The notes: a model not told the origin generated them from the sequence alone. Positions 18,637 to 29,006 are shown, numbered from the stretch's first letter. The stretch: 64,000 nt of DNA from Alteromonas portus (GCF_005117025.1 NZ_SWCO01000005.1:434001-498000); one strand, 5' to 3'. A program made the numbers and translations.

Positions 18637-18663
18637 AAAGGATACTCTTCGGTATCCTTTTTT
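18637..18663 (+). terminator. Intrinsic terminator downstream of ubiI
   Basis: Stem AAAGGATAC / GTATCCTTT around a six-base loop, followed by a T run. It closes the pepP-ubiH-ubiI operon beyond the REP cluster, and sits only 18 bases before the next start codon. Confidence 0.85.
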
Positions 18664-18680
18664 ATTTCTACCAATGGCTT

Positions 18681-20390
18681 ATGTTTACTTTCTTGTGCAA
18701 ACCTAATCGCGCCTTTTCCTTTTCATGTGCTGCATCTCTACTTACTTCTACTTTACTTATTGGTTCGGCGAATGCTGACGTTACTACTTCCAGTTTGACC
18801 TCGGTTGAGCCTTCGTCGGCTAAAGCAAAAAACGTAAAGATGTCGCTGAGTAACGCCTCTATCGATTTAGACGTGTATCGCCAGCACGTTAAAACTCTGG
18901 CAAGCGATGAGTTTGAAGGGCGAGGGCCTTTGTCGAAAGGGGAAGAAAAAACAGTAGATTACTTGGTAACCCAATACAAAAAGCTAGGGCTTAAGCCTGC
19001 CTTTGGTGACAGCTATACACAAGCTGTACCTTTAGCCAAAATAACACCTAGTAATATTTCATCGTTGACCATAGGCGACCTCAACTTTAGTGCAGGCAGC
19101 GAATTTACCGCCCGAACTCAGCGCATTGTTGAAGAATTTTCCCTCGCCGATAGTGACGTAGTTTTTGTGGGCTATGGCATTAACGCTCCCGAATACAACT
19201 GGAATGATTACGCCGGCCTTGATGTAAAGGGAAAAACAGTTGTAATGCTGGTAAACGACCCAGGTTTTGCTTCTAAAGATCCAAATTTATTTCAAGGCAA
19301 CGCCATGACCTATTATGGTCGTTGGACTTACAAATACGAAGAGGCTGCAAGGCAGGGCGCAGAAGCTGTTTTCATTGTTCATGAAACCATGCCTGCTGGC
19401 TACGGCTGGGGCGTTGTCGAAAACTCAAATTCTAATACTAAGTTTAGCCTAGTCGATGACAACAATAATTCGTCACAAGTAGGCGTAATGGGGTGGCTTC
19501 ATCTTAATGCTGCTAGGCAATTATTTGAAAAAGCAGGCTTAGATTACGGCGAGCTTAAAAGAAAAGCATCCAAGCCTGGATTTACCCCAATTCTGTTAAA
19601 CACAAAAGCATCATTAAGCTTCACTAACTCTATTGAGCATGCTGAATCGCAGAATGTTGCCGGTATTTTAGAAGGGACAGCTAAGCCAGAAGAGTGGGTA
19701 ATGCTGCACGCACATTGGGATCATCTTGGTAAAGTTGAAAAGAATGGCAAAACGACTATTTACAATGGTGCAGTAGATAATGCGTCTGGCACAGCTGGTG
19801 TGCTAACGCTGGCAGATGCGCTTGCAAAACGCGAAGAAGGCTTTGCGCGTACGCTAATGTTTAGCGCGTTTACCGCAGAGGAAACGGGCCTGCTGGGTGC
19901 TGATTACTTTGCCAATAACCCTCCCGTGCCTACGTCAAACATGGTGGCCTTTTTGAATATCGACGGCATGAATGTAAACGATAATGTTGATTACATTTTG
20001 CAGTACGGTGAAGGTTATTTATCTATCGAAGACGATTTGGCGACGGCAGCGGCGTTACAAGGGCGGACCGTTAAAATGGACCCGCGCCCTCAGAACGGTT
20101 TGTTCTTCCGCTCAGATCACTTCGCGCTTGCTAAACAGGGGGTGCCATCTATTTTGTTCATGAGCTTAGGCGATACCGACCCAAGCTTTATCGCTAAGCG
20201 CTACCATAAAGCCGATGATGACTATCTTCCAAGCTGGACTTTAGGTGGCGTAAAGCAAGACCTGTCTCTTATTGGAAGTATGCTTACTTATTATGCTCAA
20301 GGCGATGTATGGCCCTATTGGAAGCGCGAAAGTGACTTCAAAGCAAAGCGTCTTCAGGCGTTGTCTGGTAGCGAAACTAACGTTAAATAA
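18681..20390 (+). CDS. Secreted M28 family zinc aminopeptidase
   Basis: A 569-residue exported metallopeptidase. A signal peptide of about 32 residues (ending NAD) precedes a PA-like insert domain (roughly residues 140-300) and the M28 catalytic domain. The two-zinc ligands can be placed: HAHWDHLG (His and catalytic-adjacent Asp), GAVDNASG (bridging Asp), AFTAEETGLLG (general base Glu and ligand Glu), LNIDGMN (Asp) and RSDHFAL (His). It probably trims peptides in the periplasm or outside the cell. No clear Shine-Dalgarno precedes ATG 18681, which lies just after a terminator, so the promoter must be within or before the REP cluster. Confidence 0.9.
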   Translation: MFTFLCKPNRAFSFSCAASLLTSTLLIGSANADVTTSSLTSVEPSSAKAKNVKMSLSNASIDLDVYRQHVKTLASDEFEGRGPLSKGEEKTVDYLVTQYKKLGLKPAFGDSYTQAVPLAKITPSNISSLTIGDLNFSAGSEFTARTQRIVEEFSLADSDVVFVGYGINAPEYNWNDYAGLDVKGKTVVMLVNDPGFASKDPNLFQGNAMTYYGRWTYKYEEAARQGAEAVFIVHETMPAGYGWGVVENSNSNTKFSLVDDNNNSSQVGVMGWLHLNAARQLFEKAGLDYGELKRKASKPGFTPILLNTKASLSFTNSIEHAESQNVAGILEGTAKPEEWVMLHAHWDHLGKVEKNGKTTIYNGAVDNASGTAGVLTLADALAKREEGFARTLMFSAFTAEETGLLGADYFANNPPVPTSNMVAFLNIDGMNVNDNVDYILQYGEGYLSIEDDLATAAALQGRTVKMDPRPQNGLFFRSDHFALAKQGVPSILFMSLGDTDPSFIAKRYHKADDDYLPSWTLGGVKQDLSLIGSMLTYYAQGDVWPYWKRESDFKAKRLQALSGSETNVK

Positions 20391-20442
20391 AACATGCTAG
20401 AACGGCAGGTTATAATGCGAATTTAAAGGTAAAGCGACCCGA

Positions 20443-21318
20443 ATGAGTTGGATTTTATTTACATTGGGCGCGGTTATTATGCAAACCGTGCGCAATGCGC
20501 TGCAGAGCAAACTGAGCGGCGCCGTTAATACCTCAGGGGTAACGCTGTCTCGATTTATCCTGGCTCCACCAATTGCCCTTGCCTATCTGCTCATCCTTTA
20601 TAATGGTACTGATAGTCAACTGCCTCAATTCTCAGGTTCTTTCATAGTAGTAGTGCTGTTTGCATCGCTACTTCAAATAGCAGCCACTTCTTTAATGGTG
20701 ATTTTGTTCAAGCAGAAGAACTTTGCCATTGGGGCAGGCCTTGCGAAAAGTGAGGCATTGGTGGCTGGCGTAGTTGGTATGCTCTTTTTTGGCAGTTACT
20801 TAACACCCCTTGGGTGGGCTGGCATAGTCATAGGCGGAATAGCCGTATTCGTGCTAAGCAGCGGTAACCGACTTCATGGTATTAGTTTGAAAACCATGGC
20901 TATCGGTTTAGCTTGCGGTACCTGCTTTGCGCTCACATCACTTCTAGTGCGCGAGGCTAGCCATATGCTCAACATTCAGCATACAGTAGCCGCAGCTTGG
21001 GTTTTGTTATGGGTGCTATGTGTACAAACAATAAGTTTAAGTGGCTATATTGCGCTAACTAAGCCCTTTGTGTTTAAGCAACTAGTAAACGCTAAAAATC
21101 AGGTGCTGGCGATAAGCACGGTTAGTTGTTTGGGCTCTATATGCTGGTTCACTGCCATGGCGCTACAGCATGTGGCGCTAGTGAAAACGCTGGGGCAACT
21201 AGAGGTTTTGCTTACTTTGGTGCTTTCACATTACTGGCTAAAAAACGCAGTTACAAAGCGCGAAATTATTGGGCTACTCCTAATCGGCGCTGCCGCTATT
21301 ATGGTGATGTGGGCCTGA
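20443..21318 (+). CDS. EamA/DMT family membrane transporter
   Basis: A 291-residue polytopic protein with about ten hydrophobic segments arranged as two EamA repeats, the drug/metabolite transporter fold. The substrate is unknown. It starts 52 bp after the M28 peptidase, and a TTG-start lipoprotein phosphodiesterase gene follows after 74 bp, so the three may be cotranscribed. Confidence 0.82.
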   Translation: MSWILFTLGAVIMQTVRNALQSKLSGAVNTSGVTLSRFILAPPIALAYLLILYNGTDSQLPQFSGSFIVVVLFASLLQIAATSLMVILFKQKNFAIGAGLAKSEALVAGVVGMLFFGSYLTPLGWAGIVIGGIAVFVLSSGNRLHGISLKTMAIGLACGTCFALTSLLVREASHMLNIQHTVAAAWVLLWVLCVQTISLSGYIALTKPFVFKQLVNAKNQVLAISTVSCLGSICWFTAMALQHVALVKTLGQLEVLLTLVLSHYWLKNAVTKREIIGLLLIGAAAIMVMWA

Positions 21319-21392
21319 TATTTTGTAGTTTATCTTTTTTGCTCAGCTTTCAAAAGCTAGGAACAAATATTGTTAATAGGTAAAAAGAAATT

Positions 21393-22436
21393 TTGAAATA
21401 TATATTTGGCTTTTTGATTTTCTCAGCGCTAAGCGCTTGCAGCACTGTTTCAGTAAAAGACAATGAAACGGAATACAACACTGCTATTGGAAGAAGCAAA
21501 AGCAGCGCAGAGCCTGCATTTCAACTTGTTACATTAGGCGATACTGGCGGTATCAAAGACGGCAACTTGAGCGCATTTTTACTGCGAAGTTTAGAAGAGG
21601 AACGCTACGTTGCCCTAGACGCAGGAAGCATAGTTAATGGTATTGATGTTGCGTTGAAAGAAGGGGCTTTTGACACTTTAAAAAGCAAGCCCGACGATAA
21701 CCTGCGAGCTAACGGCAACGTACTGCATAATCACGTTGCTGCATACTTAATTAGCCATGGCCATCTGGATCATGTAGCAGGGTTACTCGTTGCTTCACCA
21801 GATGATAACAATAAACCCATCTATGCCTTAAAGTCAGTAAACGACACCATGGGAGCGACCTATTTTAATTGGCAGGCATGGGCAAACTTTACGAATCGAG
21901 GTTTAGAACCAAAGCTCAACAAATACGATGTTATCGACCTGACACCGCAACATACCAGTAGCATTGAAGGCACTAACTTAACGGTAACGCCTTTTAGTTT
22001 AAGCCACCCCTTAGAATCGACCGCTTTCGTTATTGAAAGTGACAACGATATGTTTGTTTATTTCGGTGATACTGGTCCGGACGATGTCGAAAAAGAAGGA
22101 AAGCTGAGCGTAATATGGCGCTACCTCGCACAGCAAATGCGAAGTAAAACGCTAAGAGGTATGGTTATTGAAGTGTCTTTTGATAACAGTCGCCCTGACA
22201 ATTTGTTGTTCGGACACCTTACGCCTAAATGGTTAATGCAAGAACTCACTCGCTTTTACGAACTAGTTGAAGATAAAAGCCAGGTTCCAGACATCAATAT
22301 TGTGATAAGCCATATTAAATACAGCTTAAAAGCGGGAGAGAGCCCACGCTCTGTCATATCAAAAGAGTTAAATCAGGCTAACAAGTTAGGCTTTAACTTT
22401 ATAATTGCCACACAAGGTCAGTCGCTTATCTTCTAA
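21393..22436 (+). CDS. Class II 3',5'-cyclic-nucleotide phosphodiesterase lipoprotein
   Basis: A 347-residue metallo-beta-lactamase-fold enzyme of the class II cyclic AMP phosphodiesterase family (as CpdP of Vibrio fischeri). The family signature is visible as ISHGHLDHVAG, with FGDTGPD and a late HI motif completing the metal site. The N-terminus has a lipobox LSAC with Cys16, implying a periplasm-facing lipoprotein that degrades extracytoplasmic cyclic nucleotides. The start is TTG 21393, with AATAGG upstream; no ATG gives the signal sequence. Confidence 0.85.
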   Translation: MKYIFGFLIFSALSACSTVSVKDNETEYNTAIGRSKSSAEPAFQLVTLGDTGGIKDGNLSAFLLRSLEEERYVALDAGSIVNGIDVALKEGAFDTLKSKPDDNLRANGNVLHNHVAAYLISHGHLDHVAGLLVASPDDNNKPIYALKSVNDTMGATYFNWQAWANFTNRGLEPKLNKYDVIDLTPQHTSSIEGTNLTVTPFSLSHPLESTAFVIESDNDMFVYFGDTGPDDVEKEGKLSVIWRYLAQQMRSKTLRGMVIEVSFDNSRPDNLLFGHLTPKWLMQELTRFYELVEDKSQVPDINIVISHIKYSLKAGESPRSVISKELNQANKLGFNFIIATQGQSLIF

Positions 22437-22601
22437 TTACCTTTAGTAAAATTGAAGAAAGTAAAAAGCTGACTAATCAAGTCGATAGTTATACTTTTGT
22501 CGCGTTTTATGACTTTGTAATTAAAATTTGTATAGGTAATCTCTCAAAAATTTTGCTAGCTGTTACACTTATTTCAGACTTGTTATTAAAGGAAATAAGT
22601 G

Positions 22602-23534
22602 ATGTCAGAGCGAAAATTTAGATTAGTTACACGAAGTGATTTTGACGGCTTGGTATGTGCGGTCTTGCTTAAAGATTTAGACATGATAGACGACATTTTG
22701 TTTGTCCACCCTAAAGACATGCAAGACGGTAAAATTGATATTACCGAGAATGACATCACTACCAACCTGCCTTATGTCGCAGGGTGTCACATTGCCTTCG
22801 ACCATCATCTTAGTGAGACTGTGCGTAATTCAGGCGACATTGATAACCACATTATCGATCCCAAAGCGCCCTCTGCTGCGCGCGTCGTATACGACTATTA
22901 CGGTGGTGCCGATAAGTTTCCCAATATCTCAGTAGATATGATGGAAGCAGTAGATAAAGGCGACTCTGCGCAGTTTAGCGAAGAAGAGATCTTAGAACCT
23001 ACAGATTGGGTGCTTATGAATTTCATCATGGATGCACGAACTGGGCTTGGCCGTTTCAGAGATTTTAAAATCTCTAACTACCAGCTAATGATGAAGCTAA
23101 TAGATGCGTGCAAAGATCACAGCATAGAAGAAATACTTCAAATGGAAGACGTGGCCGAACGCGTAGATTTATATCATGAGCACAACGAAATGGCTAAGGC
23201 ACAAATTGCTAAGTGCTCCACCGTACACGACAACCTAGTTGTGCTCGACTTAACAGATCAAGAAACCATTTACGCCACAAACCGTTTCGTTATTTACGCC
23301 ATGTACCCAGACTGTAATATTTCTATTCACAAGATGTGGGGGCTGAAAAAGCAAAACGTGGTATTTGCTATTGGTAAATCCATTACTAATCGTAGCTCTA
23401 AAACCAATGTGGGAGAGTTGTGCTTGAAGTATGGCGGCGGTGGTCACATGAACGCGGGTACCTGCCAAGTTGAAACCAGTAAATCAGAGACGGTGCTTGC
23501 TGAGCTTATTGAAACCATAACAAATGATGGTTAA
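22602..23534 (+). CDS. DHH/DHHA1 family phosphoesterase
   Basis: A 310-residue phosphoesterase with N-terminal DHH motifs RSDFDGLVCA and AFDHHLSE and a C-terminal DHHA1 motif GGGGHMNAGTCQ. The family includes exopolyphosphatases, NrnA oligoribonucleases and cyclic dinucleotide phosphodiesterases; which applies cannot be decided here. ATG 22602 is chosen because AAAGGA lies eight bases upstream; GTG 22599 would be too close. The gene is followed at once by two REP-type hairpins with T runs. Confidence 0.85.
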   Translation: MSERKFRLVTRSDFDGLVCAVLLKDLDMIDDILFVHPKDMQDGKIDITENDITTNLPYVAGCHIAFDHHLSETVRNSGDIDNHIIDPKAPSAARVVYDYYGGADKFPNISVDMMEAVDKGDSAQFSEEEILEPTDWVLMNFIMDARTGLGRFRDFKISNYQLMMKLIDACKDHSIEEILQMEDVAERVDLYHEHNEMAKAQIAKCSTVHDNLVVLDLTDQETIYATNRFVIYAMYPDCNISIHKMWGLKKQNVVFAIGKSITNRSSKTNVGELCLKYGGGGHMNAGTCQVETSKSETVLAELIETITNDG

Positions 23535-23556
23535 CGCTGATTAGCACACGGATGAA

Positions 23557-23626
23557 GGGGCAGAAAAAGTACTCTGACCCCTTTTTAAAGCAAGGGGCAG
23601 AAAAATGTACTCTGACCCCTTTTTTA
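23557..23626 (+). repeat. REP cluster 2: two hairpin repeats serving as terminators
   Basis: Two direct units, 23557-23581 and 23594-23619, each reading GGGGCAGA..GTACTCTGACCCC, so that GGGGCAGA pairs with TCTGACCCC around an A-rich loop. Each is followed by a T run (TTTTT and TTTTTT), giving textbook intrinsic-terminator form. They lie between convergent genes, and the last T run touches the stop codon of the LysR gene. Confidence 0.85.
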
Positions 23627-24472
23627 TTGGGTTAGGCGCACTTTGAAGAATTCTGCGAGGGTTTTGCTGATAACTGGGTGTTGGGTGTCTTGGTTAAATA
23701 GGCAAATATTGACCTTTCCCAACTTAGGTAAATGCGGGTGGTTTAGTACTGCTAAATTAGCCGGTAAGCTCGATTTCGCCAATGCAGTAACGCCAAGGCC
23801 TTGTTGAATAGCAGCCACAAGCCCGCCCAAATCGGCGTTGGTGTAGCTAATTTTCCAGGCGAACGTTTGCTGCTTTAGCTGTTCAATTACTCGGCTTCTG
23901 TACATACAGCCATCCGGCGCTAGCACTAGCGGAATGTTATTCCCCACTAATGGGTGAGCGGTGTCGCCTACCCATACCACATCGTCTTCTATTACCACTT
24001 CACCCTCGGTTTGCTCGCCCGGGTTTACGAGTGCCAGAATTAAATCGAAGTGATCTCGTTGAGACGGGTGAAGTAGATCGCGACTTAGCGCCGACGTTAC
24101 TTCTAACGATACATCTGGGTAACGCTTCGAAAACTCACCAATTAAGCCCGGCAGTAGGGTAGAGGCAAACTCGTTGGGAATGCCCAAACGTAATCTACCG
24201 CTTAGTGGCGCGGGAGTAAGGCTTCTAAAAATGTTGTCGTTAAGCTCTAGTAGCTCTTTGGCTTTCGGGTAAAGCCAGTTGCCGTCGGCGCTAGGTACGT
24301 GGCGCTGACCTACTTTGGTGAACAACTTTCGGTCTAGCTGCGATTCAAGTTTTTTGATTTGCAAACTAATAGCAGGCTGAGAACGACCCAAAAAGTCGCC
24401 CGCCTTTGCATAGCCACCAAGCTCAATAACGCTAACAAAGGTGCGTAAGGTATCTAGAGAAAGCTGCTTCAT
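23624..24472 (-). CDS. LysR family transcriptional regulator
   Basis: A 282-residue LysR-type regulator. The N-terminal winged helix-turn-helix (about 1-60) contains GGYAKAGDFLGRSQPAISLQ and is followed by a linker helix and a periplasmic-binding-like co-inducer domain (about 90-280). It is divergent from nagK, 428 bp away, so control of the nag genes or its own gene is possible, but GlcNAc genes are more often under NagC/NagR/NagQ control. The target is not established. Confidence 0.88.
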   Translation of the reverse strand: MKQLSLDTLRTFVSVIELGGYAKAGDFLGRSQPAISLQIKKLESQLDRKLFTKVGQRHVPSADGNWLYPKAKELLELNDNIFRSLTPAPLSGRLRLGIPNEFASTLLPGLIGEFSKRYPDVSLEVTSALSRDLLHPSQRDHFDLILALVNPGEQTEGEVVIEDDVVWVGDTAHPLVGNNIPLVLAPDGCMYRSRVIEQLKQQTFAWKISYTNADLGGLVAAIQQGLGVTALAKSSLPANLAVLNHPHLPKLGKVNICLFNQDTQHPVISKTLAEFFKVRLTQ

Positions 24473-24900
24473 ATTTATCAGGTTTATTAATGTAAGTGCT
24501 CTTTGTTATTGTATTTGCAAATGTATGGCACTGAAAGCCCATATTATCAACTTAGATAAGATTTACGTTGCTAGTTGTATAAAACCATCCATGAATACGT
24601 CCCATCAACTACCGCAAGACGGCGTAGAGTAAGCGTAGTCACATTTATAAATTCACGAATTCAGGCTATTAAACGTAGCAAATTACGTTAAGCTGCGCGC
24701 AATTGTGATAGGCTCTAGCAAATAAATATCGATACGATAATTAACCAATAGCAGCAAACAGTTACGCTTCAGCGGCGTTTTTGTAAAGTTTAAATCAGCG
24801 TGTCGATTTAAGAAGCGTTGCGCATTTAAAGTGAGTTACCTGCGCAAAACGATGTGCTGGCTAGGTGCGTATTGAGTGATGTTAACTACGAGAGCATGTA
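24473..24900. other. Divergent regulatory region between LysR gene and nagK
   Basis: No credible gene. It must hold the promoters of both divergent genes; no clear operator dyad was picked out by eye. Confidence 0.5.
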
Positions 24901-25815
24901 ATGAACTCTGATTTGTATTTTATCGGAATAGATGGCGGCGGTACTAAGTGCAAAGTCATACTACAAGATAAAAACGGCACGCAGCTAGGTGAGGGCATTA
25001 GCGGCCCAGCTAATATAATGCGAGACGCAGATCTTGCTAAAACCTCTATATTGGATGGGGTAGTAAAGGCTATAGAATCTGCTAATACCTTGTTGGCTTC
25101 ACAGAATAGCGAAACCCCTGCCACACCTATCACGCTATCACAGTGTGTGGTAGCAGCCGGGCTGGCTGGCGCTAATATCAGCACCGCAAAAGCTGGCTTT
25201 GAAACCTGGGCACATCCCTTTCATTCGCTTCATATACTAAGTGATTTACATGCAGCCTGCGTAGGTGCTCATAATGGAAAGCCGGGAGCGGTAATTATTG
25301 TGGGTACGGGGTCTGCAGGGGCAGTATATGCTAATGGCAAATTTACAGACTTAGGCGGGCACGGGTTTCCAATCGGTGATTTTTCCAGTGGAGCTTGGCT
25401 AGGCCTAAAAGCTATTCAGCATACTTTACTGTGTATAGATAATATTCGAAGCCTTGATGACCTCGCCAAAAAGGTATGTGCAGAACTTGGTACCTCAAAT
25501 GCCGATGAGATTGTGGCAAAATGTGCTTGGTTTAGTACGCATCATTACGCGAATTTAGTGCCGTGTATGCTGCCACTTTTAAGTGAAGGTGATCCTCAAG
25601 TTGTTCGCATTTTTAACGAAGGTGGCGAATATTTAGAAAGTATGGCGCAGCGACTTCTAGGTGATAATACGTATAATCTTGCTTTAATTGGTGGGTTAAG
25701 CAATGTGTATGTACCTTACTTTTCTGAGAAAATCCGTACGCGCCTACAAGCATGTGAATTATCGCCAGAGCAGGGCGCTATCAAGTACGCTAAAGCAATA
25801 TACGATGGCCAATAA
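24901..25815 (+). CDS. nagK: N-acetylglucosamine kinase (BadF/BadG ATPase family)
   Basis: A 304-residue sugar kinase of the BadF/BadG/BcrA/BcrD ATPase superfamily. The phosphate-1 loop GIDGGGTKCKV begins at residue 8, phosphate 2 lies in IVGTGSAGAVY, and the adenosine motif in LALIGGLSNVY. Proteins of this class phosphorylate GlcNAc to GlcNAc-6-phosphate in Shewanella and relatives, and the following nagA, which deacetylates that product, supports the assignment. A deaminase (nagB) is not in the window. Confidence 0.82.
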   Translation: MNSDLYFIGIDGGGTKCKVILQDKNGTQLGEGISGPANIMRDADLAKTSILDGVVKAIESANTLLASQNSETPATPITLSQCVVAAGLAGANISTAKAGFETWAHPFHSLHILSDLHAACVGAHNGKPGAVIIVGTGSAGAVYANGKFTDLGGHGFPIGDFSSGAWLGLKAIQHTLLCIDNIRSLDDLAKKVCAELGTSNADEIVAKCAWFSTHHYANLVPCMLPLLSEGDPQVVRIFNEGGEYLESMAQRLLGDNTYNLALIGGLSNVYVPYFSEKIRTRLQACELSPEQGAIKYAKAIYDGQ

Positions 25816-25948
25816 CGGCAAGTAAGCCATAAGATCACGCGGCAAATTTCGATGCAAGTAATGAGACAAGCGACGAAAAAAACTCAACGTTATAAGCAGC
25901 AAACAAAACACTGCTTCAACCGCACGTAATTAGGAAAATGAAAGCGCA

Positions 25949-27088
25949 ATGATGAAGACAATTTTAGCCGAAAACGTTTTGATAAAAGGTAACTGGGAAA
26001 AAGACCAAGTACTCAAAATCAAAGAGGGCGTAATTACTCACATCGAAGCACTTTCTGATTCACAAAAGCAGCGTGAAGAAATTTCTGAGCGCGTGTCTAA
26101 AAGGCTTATTCCTGGGTATGTAGATACACAGGTGAACGGCGGCGGGGGCGTAATGTTTAATCACGCACCAACGTTTAAAAGTATAGAAATAATGGCCAAA
26201 GCCCATCGTAAGTTTGGTACCACCACATTATTTCCCACGCTTATTACCGATGACATAGCAACCATAGAAAGCGCCGCCAATGCGGTAAGTGAAGCAATAG
26301 AAAGCGGGCACCCGAGCGTTGAAGGAATTCATTTTGAAGGGCCGCACTTAAGCGTTGAGAAAAAAGGTGTACACCTTTCAAAATATATACGACCGTTAAC
26401 CGACAGAGAGCTTGCCACTTATACCCGAAAAGATCTTGGCAAGGTATTGATTACCGTAGCGCCAGAAAATACGTCGTGTGATGTTATTCGAGACTTAGTA
26501 AACCAAGGCGTTATTGTAGCGCTAGGGCACTCTAATGCGCCGTTTGATGTGGTTGAAAGGGCGATTGAAGCTGGCGCGACTGGGTTTACTCATTTATACA
26601 ACGCCATGTCGCCGTTTACCTCTCGTGAACCTGGTATGGTTGGCGCAGCGCTTTTAGGCAATAACACCTGCGGCATTATTGTTGATCATCAGCATTTGCA
26701 CCCTAAAGCGGTTGAGCTGGCCTTCAAAACCAAAGGGCCTTCGCAATTAATGCTGGTTACCGATGCCATGGCCCACGTAGGTGCCGACGAAGACGTTATA
26801 GACTTTTTCGATACCCATATTACTCGCGTTGGAAACAAACTTACTACACCTGATGGCACCCTTGCAGGAAGTTGTTTAGACATGCACGGCGCTGTTATCA
26901 ACTGCGTTAACGACATCGGAATTTCGCTAGAAGACGCGAGCTATATGGCAAGCGCGACACCCTCTGCGTTTATGGGTATTAACGAGACATTAGGCAGCAT
27001 TGCAGTGGGGCAGCGGGCGAACTTTGTAGAGCTAAGCGAAGACAACGCACTTGCAAACGTTTGGCAAAATGGTGAGGTGTGCGTTTAG
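25949..27088 (+). CDS. nagA: N-acetylglucosamine-6-phosphate deacetylase
   Basis: Converts GlcNAc-6-phosphate to glucosamine-6-phosphate and acetate. The 379-residue amidohydrolase-fold protein has PGYVDTQVNGGGGVMFN, the metal-binding glutamate in HFEGPHLS, the histidines of LGHSNAPF and THLYNAMSP, and the catalytic aspartate in LMLVTDAMAHVG. It follows nagK after a 133-bp gap containing no terminator, so a shared transcript is likely. Two adjacent ATG codons (25949, 25952) are equally possible starts. Confidence 0.94.
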   Translation: MMKTILAENVLIKGNWEKDQVLKIKEGVITHIEALSDSQKQREEISERVSKRLIPGYVDTQVNGGGGVMFNHAPTFKSIEIMAKAHRKFGTTTLFPTLITDDIATIESAANAVSEAIESGHPSVEGIHFEGPHLSVEKKGVHLSKYIRPLTDRELATYTRKDLGKVLITVAPENTSCDVIRDLVNQGVIVALGHSNAPFDVVERAIEAGATGFTHLYNAMSPFTSREPGMVGAALLGNNTCGIIVDHQHLHPKAVELAFKTKGPSQLMLVTDAMAHVGADEDVIDFFDTHITRVGNKLTTPDGTLAGSCLDMHGAVINCVNDIGISLEDASYMASATPSAFMGINETLGSIAVGQRANFVELSEDNALANVWQNGEVCV

Positions 27089-27453
27089 CACACTGGCTAT
27101 CGAACAACTAACAACAGGCTACTAAACAGTATTTAAACATTCCTTACTACGCCCTCACCAATTTCGCAGCAAGCAGTCAGCAACGTTTCAAAAAAGTTGG
27201 TATTAAATTGCAATTCCCCCTTCTAAACGCCATCTGAATATTAAGTTTTTTCAGGTTCGATAGTCGTGGCTGCAACCTTCGTTAAGCTATATCAATGCGC
27301 GGTAAACGCTTACATATTTGCTTTTCTCATGTTTTCCTAAGAATACATTTGCTTTTTAAATGTATTGATAAAAATTTCCAATTTGTTGCACAAACGTTAG
27401 CTCACTATACTCAATTTCGTTTTCTACCTTTCAAATTAAAAAGAGTAAGTGGA
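27089..27453. other. Intergenic region upstream of gcvT
   Basis: About 365 bases including the gcv promoter region. A frame extends upstream of gcvT to 27295 but the encoded residues are not GcvT-like. A glycine riboswitch was looked for and not recognised. Confidence 0.5.
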
Positions 27454-28533
27454 ATGTCTAGTACCACCGCCCTACACGCAAAGCACCTAGAAGCCGGTGC
27501 GAAAATGGTCGATTTCTTCGGCTGGGATATGCCAATTAACTATGGTTCACAAATTGAAGAGCATCACGCTGTGCGCCAAGACGCCGGTATGTTCGATGTG
27601 TCTCACATGACCATTGTTGACGTAAAAGGCGCACAAGCCAAAGCGTATCTTCAATACCTTTTAGCCAACGACGTGGCAAAACTAAAAGACAAAGGCAAAG
27701 CGCTATACAGCGGCATGCTTAACGAAGAAGGCGGTGTTGTAGACGACCTTATCGTTTATCACTTCGACGAAACTAACTATCGCCTGGTAGTTAACTCAGC
27801 AACGCGCGAAAAAGACATGAACTGGTTAATGAGCAAAGCAGAAGGCTTTGACGTAACCATCACCGAGCGCCCTGAATTTGCCATGATTGCCGTACAAGGC
27901 CCTAACGCAAAAGAAAAAGCAGCCACTTTGTTCAGCGCAGCGCAAAAAGAAGCGGTAGCAGGCATGAAGCCATTCTTCGGTGTACAAGCAGAAGACTTGT
28001 TCATCGCTACTACAGGTTACACCGGTGAAGCAGGCTATGAAATTATGGTGCCAGCTGAGCAAGCGGAAAGCTTCTGGCAAGCACTACTAGACGCGGGCGT
28101 TAAGCCATGCGGCCTAGGTGCTCGCGACACCCTTCGCCTAGAAGCAGGCATGAACTTGTACGGCCAAGATATGGATGAAACCGTATCGCCACTAGCGGCT
28201 AACATGGGCTGGACAATTACATGGGAACCGGCAGAACGTGACTTCGTAGGGCGTAAAGCACTAGAAGCGCAGCGCGAAGCGGGTACCGACAAGCTAGTAG
28301 GCTTGGTGATGACTGAAAAAGGCGTGCTGCGTCACGGTCTTAAAGTGAAAACAGAAAGCGGCGAAGGCGTTATCACTTCAGGTACGTTCTCTCCAACTCT
28401 AGGTCACTCGATTGCGATGGCACGAGTACCAAGTGATGTTGGTGAAACAGTAGAAGTGGAAATGCGCAAAAAGTGGGTTACAGTAAAAGTGGTTAAGCCC
28501 TCCTTTGTTCGCAATGGAAAAAGTGTTTTGTAA
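27454..28533 (+). CDS. gcvT: Aminomethyltransferase, glycine cleavage T protein
   Basis: Transfers the aminomethyl carbon from lipoyl-GcvH to tetrahydrofolate. The 359 residues match E. coli GcvT (364): [20 protein letters not shown] at the N-terminus, [14 protein letters not shown] and the folate-binding [23 protein letters not shown] 27454 is chosen because it aligns with the family start and has a purine-rich AAGAGTAAGTGGA upstream; the longer frame would add 53 unrelated residues. First gene of gcvT-gcvH-gcvP. Confidence 0.96.
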   Translation: MSSTTALHAKHLEAGAKMVDFFGWDMPINYGSQIEEHHAVRQDAGMFDVSHMTIVDVKGAQAKAYLQYLLANDVAKLKDKGKALYSGMLNEEGGVVDDLIVYHFDETNYRLVVNSATREKDMNWLMSKAEGFDVTITERPEFAMIAVQGPNAKEKAATLFSAAQKEAVAGMKPFFGVQAEDLFIATTGYTGEAGYEIMVPAEQAESFWQALLDAGVKPCGLGARDTLRLEAGMNLYGQDMDETVSPLAANMGWTITWEPAERDFVGRKALEAQREAGTDKLVGLVMTEKGVLRHGLKVKTESGEGVITSGTFSPTLGHSIAMARVPSDVGETVEVEMRKKWVTVKVVKPSFVRNGKSVL

Positions 28534-28584
28534 GGCCAAAAGCTTCTAGGCCCCGAAAGTTAACAGAGAATAACAGGAACGATT

Positions 28585-28974
28585 ATGAGCAACATCCCAA
28601 CTGATTTACGCTATGCCGCTACGCACGAATGGGTTCGCCCTGAAGGTGACGGTGTTTTCACTGTAGGTATTTCTGAGCACGCACAAGGCTTACTTGGCGA
28701 CATGGTTTTCGTTGATTTGCCAGATGTTGGCGACGCAGTAAGCACTGGCGACGACGTATGTGTTGCTGAATCGGTAAAAGCAGCGTCTGACGTTTACGCG
28801 CCAATTTCAGGTGAAATTGTAGCGATTAACGAAGACCTAGAAGATTCACCAGAATTAGTTAACTCTGACCCGTACGGCGACGGTTGGCTATTCAAAATTA
28901 AAGCTGACGATGCGGCAGAAGTAGAAGGTCTACTAGACGCTGAAGGCTACGAAAACAGCATCGACGAAGAGTAA
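28585..28974 (+). CDS. gcvH: Glycine cleavage system H protein
   Basis: Lipoyl carrier of the glycine cleavage complex. The 129-residue protein has the family's lipoylation site [12 protein letters not shown] with Lys65 as the modified residue, and THEWVRPE near the start. It lies 51 bp after gcvT, with a hairpin plus T run between it and gcvP. Confidence 0.97.
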   Translation: MSNIPTDLRYAATHEWVRPEGDGVFTVGISEHAQGLLGDMVFVDLPDVGDAVSTGDDVCVAESVKAASDVYAPISGEIVAINEDLEDSPELVNSDPYGDGWLFKIKADDAAEVEGLLDAEGYENSIDEE

Positions 28975-29006
28975 TTCGTTACGCAGTTTTAAAAAAACAT
29001 AATTTG

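Noticed and set aside
27089..27453. Glycine riboswitch upstream of gcvT
   Set aside because: The conserved aptamer segments were not found by eye; a covariance-model search would decide.
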